This document shows positions 26,455 through 33,975 of a stretch of DNA of 64,000 bases, piece after piece. Where the stretch lies: the NCBI RefSeq assembly GCF_049065735.1, contig NZ_JBAKHD010000006.1, positions 140,937-204,936 on the forward strand, written 5' to 3'. A program made the position numbers and the translations under genes. The number at the start of each line of letters is the position of its first letter. The stretch's first letter is position 1. Under the pieces are notes generated by a model, which saw nothing but the letters and a program-made list of their open reading frames with translations, was not told where the DNA came from and made no database searches. The stretch comes from Paramesorhizobium sp049065735. GTDB taxonomy: Bacteria > Pseudomonadota > Alphaproteobacteria > Rhizobiales > Rhizobiaceae.

Positions 26455-27474
26455 TCAGGTCCTTTCGATGATGATCTTCAGGATGTCGTTGCGGTTGGCG
26501 TCCCAATAGGGCAGTGCCTCCTCCGCCTCGGCAAACGGGAACACTTTCGAGATCAGGCGGTCCGCCTCGGGGCCCAGCTTCTCCAGATGCCGGATGACCG
26601 CCTCGAAATCGGCTGATGTCGCATTGCGCGAGCCCATGATGTCGAGTTCTTTAAGATTGAAGAACTGCGTCTGGTAGGTGACCGGCGCTTTGGAATAGCC
26701 GACATAGACGACGCGCCCGGCAAAGCAGGCGAGATCGACGGCCTGGGTGAAGGTAACCGGTAGGCCGACCGCCTCGAAGGCGACGTCCACGCCATCGCCG
26801 CCAGTCAGCTCCAGAACCTTCTCAACCACGTCTTCCCCGCTCGGCAGCGCATGTGCGGCGCCGAACCGCAAGGCGAGTTCGCGCTTCTCAACGCTCGGAT
26901 CGATGGCGACGACCTTCGCGCCGCGCGCCACCGCGCCGATCAGCACGCCCATGCCGATCATGCCGCAGCCCAGCACCGCAACCGTATCCCCCGCTTCGAC
27001 ACGACCGCGTGCGACCGCGTGAAAACCGACCGAAAGCGGCTCCACCAGCGCCAGATGGCGCGGCTCCAGCGTGTCGTTGATGATGAGCTTTTCGGCAGGC
27101 AGAACGATCTCCTCGGCGAGCCCGCCATCCTGCTGCACGCCAAGCGTCCTGTTGGAGCGGCAGGCATTGAGCCGTCCCTTGCGGCAGGAGCTGCACTCGC
27201 CGCAATTGGTATAGGGCATGACGATCACGCGCCTGCCTGCTGAGTAAGCAGCCGCAACGCCCTCGCCGGCTTCAATGATTTCGCCTCCGATCTCGTGGCC
27301 GGGAATGCGCGGCAATTGGACGAGCGGATTGAGCCCCTTGAAGGTGTTGAAATCGCTGCCGCACAGCCCGACATGGCGCACCCGCACCCGGACTTGGCCC
27401 AATAACAGGGGCGCTTCGGCGATTTCGGCGAAGCGGGTGACGTTTTCGCTCTCGATACGCAGAGCCTTGACCAT
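26455..27474 (-). CDS. Zinc-dependent medium-chain dehydrogenase (L-galactonate 5-dehydrogenase-like)
   Basis: NAD-dependent polyol or sugar-acid dehydrogenase of the MDR family, 339 residues. Catalytic zinc ligands lie in GLCGSD and PGHEIGGE; the structural zinc lobe is intact (NCGECSSCRKGRLNAC); the nucleotide fold has GCGMIGMGVL. Between altronate dehydratase and a TRAP transporter, the simplest role is oxidation of L-galactonate to D-tagaturonate (LgoD-type), which would feed the reductase and dehydratase nearby. L-idonate or related substrates are alternatives. Family firm; substrate inferred. Confidence 0.85.
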   Translation of the reverse strand: MVKALRIESENVTRFAEIAEAPLLLGQVRVRVRHVGLCGSDFNTFKGLNPLVQLPRIPGHEIGGEIIEAGEGVAAAYSAGRRVIVMPYTNCGECSSCRKGRLNACRSNRTLGVQQDGGLAEEIVLPAEKLIINDTLEPRHLALVEPLSVGFHAVARGRVEAGDTVAVLGCGMIGMGVLIGAVARGAKVVAIDPSVEKRELALRFGAAHALPSGEDVVEKVLELTGGDGVDVAFEAVGLPVTFTQAVDLACFAGRVVYVGYSKAPVTYQTQFFNLKELDIMGSRNATSADFEAVIRHLEKLGPEADRLISKVFPFAEAEEALPYWDANRNDILKIIIERT

Positions 27475-27492
27475 GAAATGTTACCTGCTGTT

Positions 27493-29037
27493 TTACGTTA
27501 CCGCGCCGACCTGCCAGGGCACGAATTCATTATCGCCATAGTCGTAGATCTCGCTCATCGTCTTCTGGCCGGATGCGACGGCGATGATGTGCTCGAAGAT
27601 GCGCGCGCCTGATTCCTCGATCGTCTCCTCCCCGGTGACGATGCTGCCGCAATTCAGGTCCATGTCCTCCTTCATGTGCTCGTACATTTCGGAGTTGGTC
27701 GAGATCTTGATGCAAGGCGCGGGCTTGAAACCGGAGACCGAACCGCGGCCGGTCGTGAAGCAGATGACATTGCAGCCGCCCGCCACCTGACCCGTGACGG
27801 CGACGGGGTCGTAGCCCGGCGTGTCCATGAAGACGAAGCCCTGCTCGGTCACGGTTTCCGCGAATTCGTAGACAGCCCTGAGCGGCATGGAGCCACCCTT
27901 GGCGACCGCGCCAAGCGACTTTTCAAGGATGGTGGTGAGGCCGCCCAGCTTGTTGCCATGCGAGGGGTTGTTGTTGAGCTCGTCGCCATTGCGCGCGGTG
28001 TAGTCCCGCCACCAGTCGATGCGGGCAAGCAGCTTTTCGGCGACCGCCGGGGTCACGGCGCGCCGCGTCAACAGATGCTCCGCGCCATAGATCTCAGGGG
28101 TTTCGGAAAGCACCGTCGTGCCGCCATGGCGCACGATCATATCAGAGGCGACCCCGAGCGCCGGATTGGCGGAAATGCCGGAATAGCCGTCCGAGCCGCC
28201 GCATTCCAGCGCCACCTTCAGCTTCGACAGCGGCTGTCTGGTGCGCGTCGCGGAATTGACCAGCGGCAGCATGTCCTTGATATGCTCGATGGCGGCATCG
28301 ATGGTCTTGCGGGTGCCGCCATGCTGCTGGATCGTCATGGTGCGCAGGCGCGTGCCTTCCTCCATGCGATAATGCTCAAGGATCGGCGCGATCTGGTTGG
28401 TTTCGCAGCCAAGGCCGATCAGCAGGACGCCGCCGAAATTCGGATGCTTGGCATAGCCCTGGATGGTGCGCGTCAAAAGACGGTAACCCTCGGACTTGGT
28501 GTTGAGTGCGCAGCCGCTGCCATGGGTCAGCGCCACGACGCCATCGACATTGTCGAACCCGTCGAGCCCGCCCATGCGGTTGAAATAATCGGCGATATAG
28601 CGCGAGACCGTAGCCGAGCAGTTCACCGACGAAATCACGCCGATATAATTGCGGGTGCCGACGCCGCCCGCGCCCCGGTCAAAGCCCATGAAGTGCCGGC
28701 GCTCCGCCTCGGGCACCATGCCGCGCTCCTCGATATCGACGGAGAACTGGTGCTCATGCTCGGAAGGAAGCATGGCTAGGTTCTGCAGATGCACATGTTC
28801 GCCGGGCGCGATATCCTTGGTGGCGACGCCGATCACTTGGCCATATTTGAGGACTTCCCTGCCCTCAGCTATGGCGCGAATGGCGACCTTGTGCCCGCGC
28901 CCGATGAATTCCCGCGCGTTAAGGCCTTCGATTCCCGTGGGATCGCCGGCGCGAATTGGCGTGCGCGCCACCCCGACATCATCGGAGGGATGCAGCAGGA
29001 TGACGGGCGCAACCGTCGTCACAATCGTCTCGCTCAT
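27493..29037 (-). CDS. uxaA: Altronate dehydratase (UxaA family)
   Basis: Iron-dependent lyase converting D-altronate to 2-keto-3-deoxygluconate. The 514-residue full-length form has the N-terminal SAF-like domain (about 1-100, GHKVAIRAIAEG and APGEHVHLQNL) and the large UxaA/GarD domain (GVGTRNYIGVISSVNCSAT, THGSGCALNTKSEG, ECGGSDGYSGISANPALG, CFTTGRGSVSGFKPAP). Galactarate dehydratases share the fold, but a tagaturonate reductase-like gene in the locus favours altronate. 18 nt before the dehydrogenase. Confidence 0.88.
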   Translation of the reverse strand: MSETIVTTVAPVILLHPSDDVGVARTPIRAGDPTGIEGLNAREFIGRGHKVAIRAIAEGREVLKYGQVIGVATKDIAPGEHVHLQNLAMLPSEHEHQFSVDIEERGMVPEAERRHFMGFDRGAGGVGTRNYIGVISSVNCSATVSRYIADYFNRMGGLDGFDNVDGVVALTHGSGCALNTKSEGYRLLTRTIQGYAKHPNFGGVLLIGLGCETNQIAPILEHYRMEEGTRLRTMTIQQHGGTRKTIDAAIEHIKDMLPLVNSATRTRQPLSKLKVALECGGSDGYSGISANPALGVASDMIVRHGGTTVLSETPEIYGAEHLLTRRAVTPAVAEKLLARIDWWRDYTARNGDELNNNPSHGNKLGGLTTILEKSLGAVAKGGSMPLRAVYEFAETVTEQGFVFMDTPGYDPVAVTGQVAGGCNVICFTTGRGSVSGFKPAPCIKISTNSEMYEHMKEDMDLNCGSIVTGEETIEESGARIFEHIIAVASGQKTMSEIYDYGDNEFVPWQVGAVT

Positions 29038-29087
29038 ATCAACGTCCTCCCAAGCCGGCTAATCGCGCGGCTCAATTCTTGTTTTAC

Positions 29088-29131
29088 GCAAGTCCGGACG
29101 GAAAACCGGCTTCCACTTTTCCTGGACTTGC
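29088..29131. repeat. Hairpin between gntR and uxaA
   Basis: GCAAGTCC/GGACTTGC outer stem with GGAAAA/TTTTCC inner stem, in the 94-bp gap. Not followed by a T run on the minus strand (GTAAAAC). Resembles short palindromes scattered through Rhizobiales genomes; it could attenuate or process the gntR-uxaA transcript. Confidence 0.5.
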
Positions 29132-29824
29132 CTAATTATCCATCCACCTCTGCTTGGACTGCTGCAAATGCGTCCGCATCGCCGCCTGCGCCTGCAAGGG
29201 ATCCCTCGCCTCCAGCGCCGCGTAAACCAGTTCATGCTCGGCGAGAGCCGAAGCCCAGGTGTCGTTGTCCTCGAAGCGGCTTCTGATCTGCGCCGTCAAA
29301 GGGCTGTGCCGCTCGTCGAAGAGATCGCCGATAATGCGGGTGAGGACGCTGTTGCCCGCCTGTTCGGCGATCAGCAGATGAAACTGCCGGTCAAACTCCA
29401 TCGCTTTGCGATCGACGCCGACATTCGCCCGCATCGCATCGAGCGTCGCCCGCAGCCGGGCAAGCGCGTCTGTGGTCATCCGCGCGCAGGCCATCACGAC
29501 GATGCTGCCCTCGAGCACTTCCCGCGCCTGCATGATCTCAAGCGGGCTCTCGCCGATGGAAATCCCGTGCGACGCCCGCGCCTCGGGCTCTTTCGTGACA
29601 TAGATGCCCGAACCCATGCGGATTTCGACGTTCCCGGCAATTTCAAGCGCGATCAGCGCCTCGCGCAGCGAGGGGCGCGACACACCCAGCTGGTGCGCCA
29701 GCTCGCGCTCGGCGGGCAGCCTGCTTCCAGCCGGAAACCTGCCCTCCTGGATCAGATGCCTGACCCTGTCCGCGATCTGCTGGTAAAGCCTGCGCGGTTC
29801 CGCGTGGCCGGTGTGTTCGCTCAT
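29132..29824 (-). CDS. FadR-subfamily GntR transcriptional regulator
   Basis: A 230-residue repressor-type regulator. N-terminal winged helix (LYQQIADRVRHLIQEG, GVSRPSLREALIALE, MGSGIYV) followed by an all-helical FCD ligand domain with conserved His positions (FDRQFHLLIAE, LAEHELVYAAL). The start at 29824 (MSEHTGHAEPRR) is supported by GGGAGG upstream. It heads the operon gntR-uxaA-dehydrogenase-dctPQM and is divergent from the reductase, with two palindromes between them, so autoregulated control of sugar-acid uptake (UxuR/ExuR-like) is likely. Confidence 0.9.
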   Translation of the reverse strand: MSEHTGHAEPRRLYQQIADRVRHLIQEGRFPAGSRLPAERELAHQLGVSRPSLREALIALEIAGNVEIRMGSGIYVTKEPEARASHGISIGESPLEIMQAREVLEGSIVVMACARMTTDALARLRATLDAMRANVGVDRKAMEFDRQFHLLIAEQAGNSVLTRIIGDLFDERHSPLTAQIRSRFEDNDTWASALAEHELVYAALEARDPLQAQAAMRTHLQQSKQRWMDN

Positions 29825-29835
29825 CTTCCCTCCCG

Positions 29836-29852
29836 AATTGGCCTTACCATAT
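29836..29852. promoter_or_regulatory. Putative operator, degenerate copy
   Basis: AATTGG-N5-CCATAT, 12 bp upstream of the gntR start codon; it matches the better site at 29887-29903 in the left half and partly in the right half. The distance between the two sites is 51 bp, about five helical turns, allowing cooperative binding on one face. Inference. Confidence 0.4.
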
Positions 29853-29886
29853 GCAGAGAATTCGCGAATTGCAACGCGGTGGAAGC

Positions 29887-29903
29887 AATTGGCTTGACCA
29901 ATT
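29887..29903. promoter_or_regulatory. Putative operator of the FadR-type regulator
   Basis: AATTGG-CTTGA-CCAATT is a perfect 6-bp inverted repeat, close in form to FadR-subfamily sites (TTGG and CCAA half-sites). It lies in the 121-bp divergent interval between gntR and the reductase gene, placed to control both. Confidence 0.55.
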
Positions 29904-29945
29904 CGCGCCGCATCGCTTAGTTGCTCACAGAAACGGGAGGACGCC

Positions 29946-31058
29946 ATGCAGGAAAAACCAAGGATTTTGCAGTTCGGCACCAGCCGCTTTCTGCTGGCGC
30001 ACGCGGATTTCTTCGTCTCGGAAGCTTTGGCGCGAGGGGAAGCCATCGGCACCATCGCGGTCGTCCAGACGACGTCCAATCCGCAGAGCGCCCGGCGAAT
30101 CGCCGCGCTGAACGAGGGCACGGGCTACCCGGTCATCATCCGCGGTCTTTCCGAGGGCGCGCCGGTTGAAAAGACGTATCGCGTGCAAGGCGTCACCGCC
30201 GCCTATTCCGCGCATGAAGACTGGCCGGCCATTCTGGAGCTTGGCGCAACGGTGGACGTGATCCTCTCCAACACCGGGGATAGGGGATACGAGCTCGAGG
30301 CTGATGAAGGCCGTTCTTTGCCGGTCACCATGCCGAAGAGTTTTCCCGCCAAGCTGCTGGTGCTCCTGCACCATCGCTGGCAGAGAAACCCGGATGCTCC
30401 GCTTTCGATCTTCCCCTGCGAGCTGATCTCGCGCAATGGCGGCAAGCTGCGCTCGATCCTCCTCGGCTTGGCGCGGGATTGGCAACTGCCCGACGGCTTT
30501 ATCCGATGGATCGAGACCCGCTGCATCTTCGCCAACAGCCTGGTCGACCGCATCGTCTCCGAACCCATCGAGCCGGTGGGCGCAATCGCCGAACCCTATG
30601 CGCTCTGGGCCATCGAAAAGGCGGAAGGGCTGGTGCTTCCCTGCACCCATCCGGATATTGTCGTGACCGGCGATCTCCCGCGCTACGAGCGCCTGAAGCT
30701 CCATCTCCTCAATCTCGGTCATAGCTTCATCGCCGAGCGCTGGCTCAAGAATGGCCGGCCCAAGGACGAGACCGTTCTGGAGGCCATGCAGGACGATGCG
30801 ATCCGCACCGAGCTGGAAGCCGTATGGGGGGAGGAAGTGCTGCCGGTTTTTGCAGCCGACGGTCTTGGTGCGGAGGCGAAGACCTATATCGTCTCAGTAC
30901 GCGAGCGCTTCCTCAATCCGTTCCTCAAGCACCGCATCGCCGACATCGCCTCCAATCATGAGGAAAAGAAGCAGCGGCGCTTCGTGCCGGTCATCGCCCG
31001 CGCGGCGGAGCTGGGCCTCGGATTGGAGCAGCCGCGATTGAAGGCCGCACTCGCCTGA
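29946..31058 (+). CDS. uxaB: Tagaturonate reductase-like protein (mannitol dehydrogenase family)
   Basis: NADH-dependent polyol dehydrogenase family, predicted to interconvert D-tagaturonate and D-altronate. The 370-residue protein opens with the LQFGTSRFLLAHADFF segment and carries FPCELISRNGGKLRSILLGL and FANSLVDRIVSEP, characteristic of UxaB/UxuB proteins. It is about 110 residues shorter than enterobacterial UxaB, as in compact forms. GGGAGG precedes the ATG. Divergent from the regulator of the uxaA operon, so likely co-regulated. Fructuronate reductase is the main alternative. Confidence 0.8.
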   Translation: MQEKPRILQFGTSRFLLAHADFFVSEALARGEAIGTIAVVQTTSNPQSARRIAALNEGTGYPVIIRGLSEGAPVEKTYRVQGVTAAYSAHEDWPAILELGATVDVILSNTGDRGYELEADEGRSLPVTMPKSFPAKLLVLLHHRWQRNPDAPLSIFPCELISRNGGKLRSILLGLARDWQLPDGFIRWIETRCIFANSLVDRIVSEPIEPVGAIAEPYALWAIEKAEGLVLPCTHPDIVVTGDLPRYERLKLHLLNLGHSFIAERWLKNGRPKDETVLEAMQDDAIRTELEAVWGEEVLPVFAADGLGAEAKTYIVSVRERFLNPFLKHRIADIASNHEEKKQRRFVPVIARAAELGLGLEQPRLKAALA

Positions 31059-31088
31059 GCCGTTTGCAGCGCCCGGCTTGCCCGCGCT

Positions 31089-32198
31089 TCATGCAGCCTT
31101 CTTTCGCGCCAGCGCGACGCCCTTGACCTGGGCATGCACCGCCATGCCTTCGGCGAGCCTGAGCTCGTCCCATGAGCGCCTGGTCAGGCGCGCCAGAATC
31201 TTGCTCCCCGTCCCGTCTTTCCCGAGGCCGAGCACCGCAACCATTTCATATTGGCCGGCCGGTTTTACCGACAATATCCGCGCTGGCAGGATGTTGAGCA
31301 CGGTCGTCGCCCGCGGCGCTTCGCGCGCAAGGCTGACGTCGCCCGCGGCGATCGTCAAGCGGCGGCGCTCGCCGATGGCGGGTGCCGGCATCGGCACGGT
31401 GAAGCGGCCACCGTCGACGTCGAGGGAGGCAAGCCCGTAGGCCCGGTCATAAGCGCTCACCACCGCATCGAGGGTCACCGCCGCATCGCGCCCGACGGCG
31501 AGTGGAAGCGCGGGATCGCTCTGCAGCCTGCTCAAGGGACCAGCGGCCAGCACCCGTCCTGAGCGCATCAGGACCAGATAATCGGCGAGCCGCTCAACCT
31601 CCGCCATGTCGTGGCTCACATAAATGACCGGCAGGGAAAGCGTGTCGTGCAGGCGCTCCAGGAATGGCAGGATCTCATCCTTCGTCTGCCGGTCGAGCGC
31701 CGAGAGCGGCTCGTCCATAAGGAGCAGCTTCGGCTGCGATAGCAACGCCCGGCCGATGGCGACCCGCTGGCGCTCCCCGCCCGAGAGATGGCGCGGCGCA
31801 CGGTCGAGGAGCTTTTCCAGCCCGAGCAGCGCCACCACCTCGTCGAAGCCGATCTGATCTTGCGGCGGCTTCGGCTTGCGGCCACGGGTCGCGTAAAGGA
31901 GATTGCCGGTGACGGAGAGATGCGAAAAGAGGCTCGCCTCCTGGAAGACATAGCCAATGGCGCGCTCATAAGCCGGGCGGAACAGGCCGCCATCCTGCCA
32001 GACCTCGCAGCCAACAGCGCAAGTGCCATCCGCCAGGCGCTGGAGGCCTGCCATGCAGCGCAGCACGGTGGTCTTCCCGCAGCCCGAGGGGCCGAAGAGC
32101 GCCGTGACCCCCGAGGCGGGCGCGGCGAACGTAGCGTCGAGGGCAAAGCGGCCGAGCATCCCTTTGAAGGCGACGCGGATTTCGTTCGGTCCGCTCAT
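31089..32198 (-). CDS. modC: Molybdate ABC transporter ATP-binding protein ModC
   Basis: ATPase of the molybdate importer, 369 residues: Walker A GPSGCGKTT, signature LSGGERQRVAIGRALL, Walker B LLLMDEPLSALD, then a C-terminal Mop/TOBE domain (ILSVKPAGQYEMVAVLGL, LTRRSWDELRLAEGMAVHAQ) that binds molybdate and regulates transport. The start at 32198 overlaps modB (ATGA). Last gene of modABC; converges with the reductase gene across 30 bp. Confidence 0.95.
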   Translation of the reverse strand: MSGPNEIRVAFKGMLGRFALDATFAAPASGVTALFGPSGCGKTTVLRCMAGLQRLADGTCAVGCEVWQDGGLFRPAYERAIGYVFQEASLFSHLSVTGNLLYATRGRKPKPPQDQIGFDEVVALLGLEKLLDRAPRHLSGGERQRVAIGRALLSQPKLLLMDEPLSALDRQTKDEILPFLERLHDTLSLPVIYVSHDMAEVERLADYLVLMRSGRVLAAGPLSRLQSDPALPLAVGRDAAVTLDAVVSAYDRAYGLASLDVDGGRFTVPMPAPAIGERRRLTIAAGDVSLAREAPRATTVLNILPARILSVKPAGQYEMVAVLGLGKDGTGSKILARLTRRSWDELRLAEGMAVHAQVKGVALARKKAA

Positions 32199-32881
32199 TC
32201 GGAAACCTGCGAAAAGCGCTTGTCGATCAGCATCATCGTGAGGATCACGGCAAAGGCGAACACCACCATGCCACCAGCCAATATCGTCGCCTCGAGCCAT
32301 TGCGAGGTTTCGACATAATCATAAATCGCCACCGACAGCACCTTCGTCTCGCCCGGAATATTGCCGCCGATCATCAGCACCACGCCGAACTCCCCGACCG
32401 TGTGGGCGAAGCCGAGCACCGCCCCTGTCAGAAAACCCGGTCGCGCCAAGGGCACCGCGACGGTCCAGAAGGCGCGGCGGGGTGAGGCACGCAGCGTCGC
32501 AGCAACCTCCAGCGGACGATCGCCCATCGCTTCAAATGCATTGCGGATCGGCTGGACGACGAAGGGCAGCGAGTAGACGACCGAGCCGATGACCAGCCCT
32601 TCAAAGGTGAAGGCCAGCGTGCGCGCGCCCCAAAGGCCAGCGATCATGCCGCCGGGGCCATCCGGTCCCAGGGCCAAGAGGAGATAAAAGCCCAGCACCG
32701 TGGGCGGCAGCACGAGGGGCATGGCCACGATAGCGGCGACCGCCTCCTTCCACCACGCATTGGTGCGCGCAAGCCACCATGCGAGCGGCGTGCCGATAAC
32801 CAAGAGAATCACGGTCGTGATCGCGGCCAGCTCGACCGTCAGCCCGATGGCGACCCACACATCTATGCTTAGCCCGCTCAT
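32195..32881 (-). CDS. modB: Molybdate ABC transporter permease ModB
   Basis: Inner-membrane channel of the molybdate importer, 228 residues with five or six hydrophobic segments. Typical ModB sequence: PLAWWLAR, MPLVLPPTVLGFYLLLALG, the cytoplasmic EAA-like loop AATLRASPRRAFWTVAVPLA, and GEFGVVLMIGGNIPGET. It lies 6 nt after modA. Confidence 0.95.
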   Translation of the reverse strand: MSGLSIDVWVAIGLTVELAAITTVILLVIGTPLAWWLARTNAWWKEAVAAIVAMPLVLPPTVLGFYLLLALGPDGPGGMIAGLWGARTLAFTFEGLVIGSVVYSLPFVVQPIRNAFEAMGDRPLEVAATLRASPRRAFWTVAVPLARPGFLTGAVLGFAHTVGEFGVVLMIGGNIPGETKVLSVAIYDYVETSQWLEATILAGGMVVFAFAVILTMMLIDKRFSQVSE

Positions 32882-32887
32882 CCTGCC

Positions 32888-33643
32888 TCAACTGGCCGCG
32901 GCGACGGCATAGCCATATTTTTCGATGATCGCGCGCGCCTCCGGACCTTTCAGGAAATCCATGAAGGCCGCCGCTGCTTTATTTCCTTCGCCCTTTTTCA
33001 ACAGAACGGCATCCTGCCGGATTGGCGTGTATAATTCCTGCGGCACCAGCCAGCGCGAGCCGCTGTCATTGCCGGTCAGTTGCGAAAGCGCGACAAATCC
33101 AAGTTCGGCATTGCCGGTGTCCACGAACTGGAAGGTCTGGCTGATATTGTTGCCCTGGACGATCTTCGGCTGAAGCGCGTCATAGACGCCGAGTGCCTTC
33201 AGCGTTTCCACCGCCGCCGTGCCGTAGGGCGCGGCAGCAGGATTGGCAATGGCGATCTTGCTGAAGCCGCCATTTTTGAGCGTCTCTTCGCCTTTCACGA
33301 GGCTCGGGTCATTGCTCCACAGCACGAGCCTGCCGATGGCATAGGTGAACCGGCTGCCGGCGACACCGAAACCGTCATTGACGAGCTTCTCCGGGCGCTC
33401 CGCATCCGCCGACAGGAAAATCTGGAAGGGCGCGTCTTGCGTGATCTGGGTATAGAACTGCCCGGACGAGCCGAAGGAAAGCACCGCTTCATGCCCGGTC
33501 TTCGCCTTGAAGGCGGCGGCGATGTCCTTTGCCGCATCGGTGAAATTGGCGGCGACGGCGACATTGGTCTGATCCGCGCTTGCCTGGCCTGCGCTTAAGG
33601 CGGCGACGGCCAGGACGGCGGCGACCATGAGAGATTTCAGCAT
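32888..33643 (-). CDS. modA: Molybdate-binding periplasmic protein ModA
   Basis: Periplasmic molybdate (and tungstate) receptor, 251 residues with signal peptide MLKSLMVAAVLAVAALSAG. The mature part shows AANFTDAAKDIAAAF, FGSSGQFYTQI and LSADAERPEKLV. The start at 33643 is set by the signal peptide; the frame is open much further upstream but lacks homology-like sequence there. No convincing ModE box was seen in the leader. Confidence 0.94.
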   Translation of the reverse strand: MLKSLMVAAVLAVAALSAGQASADQTNVAVAANFTDAAKDIAAAFKAKTGHEAVLSFGSSGQFYTQITQDAPFQIFLSADAERPEKLVNDGFGVAGSRFTYAIGRLVLWSNDPSLVKGEETLKNGGFSKIAIANPAAAPYGTAAVETLKALGVYDALQPKIVQGNNISQTFQFVDTGNAELGFVALSQLTGNDSGSRWLVPQELYTPIRQDAVLLKKGEGNKAAAAFMDFLKGPEARAIIEKYGYAVAAAS

Positions 33644-33859
33644 TTTCACGAGATTCCTTCCCCGTGACGGTTTCATTCGGCCGCGATGATGACATGCGCG
33701 GCATAACGAAGAAAGAGCGAAGCCCGAAATGCAGGGCGTGAGCCCTATGCCTTGCGGGGTAGCCCAATTGCTGCGGCGTCCGCATGGGCACACGCCAACC
33801 CCCGAATGCACGGAATACTGTGCTTTTCAAGCCACGTTTCGCTCATGGCGAGACATAGC
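33644..33859. other. modA leader / ccoN upstream region
   Basis: Non-coding interval of 332 bp in total between divergent modA and ccoN. This part holds the modA ribosome binding site and a nested hairpin (33700-33751); the FNR-type box and ccoN leader lie to its right. No small gene is supported here. Confidence 0.5.
33700..33751 (-). other. Nested hairpin in the modA leader
   Basis: GGCATA (33700-33705) pairs with TATGCC (33746-33751), enclosing a second perfect hairpin AGGGC-GTGA-GCCCT (33733-33746; the last base is shared). It lies 57 bp upstream of modA. It could be a structured leader or a member of an intergenic repeat family; the sequence does not clearly match the molybdenum-cofactor riboswitch as I know it. 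Confidence 0.35.
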
Positions 33860-33873
33860 TTGACCCAAATCAA
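33860..33873 (+). promoter_or_regulatory. FNR/FixK-type box upstream of ccoN
   Basis: TTGAC-CCAA-ATCAA differs from the consensus TTGAT-N4-ATCAA at one position. It is centred 109 bp before the ccoN start. A class II position (-41.5) would put the transcription start near 33908, with TAACAG (33895-33900) as a possible -10. Control of cbb3 oxidase genes by FixK/FnrN under low oxygen is well established in rhizobia and relatives. Confidence 0.8.
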
Positions 33874-33975
33874 GTGATGCGGGCCGTTCCTCGCTAACAG
33901 TCGATCATCGCGACCGTTGTCGGTGATCTCTACTCATCGGGGGGCGCCAGGCGCCGTACCTTGGGGGACATATTC

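Noticed and set aside
33644..33860. ModE operator or molybdenum-cofactor riboswitch before modA
   Set aside because: Neither the ModE palindrome nor the conserved core of that riboswitch could be recognised; only a generic nested hairpin is supported.
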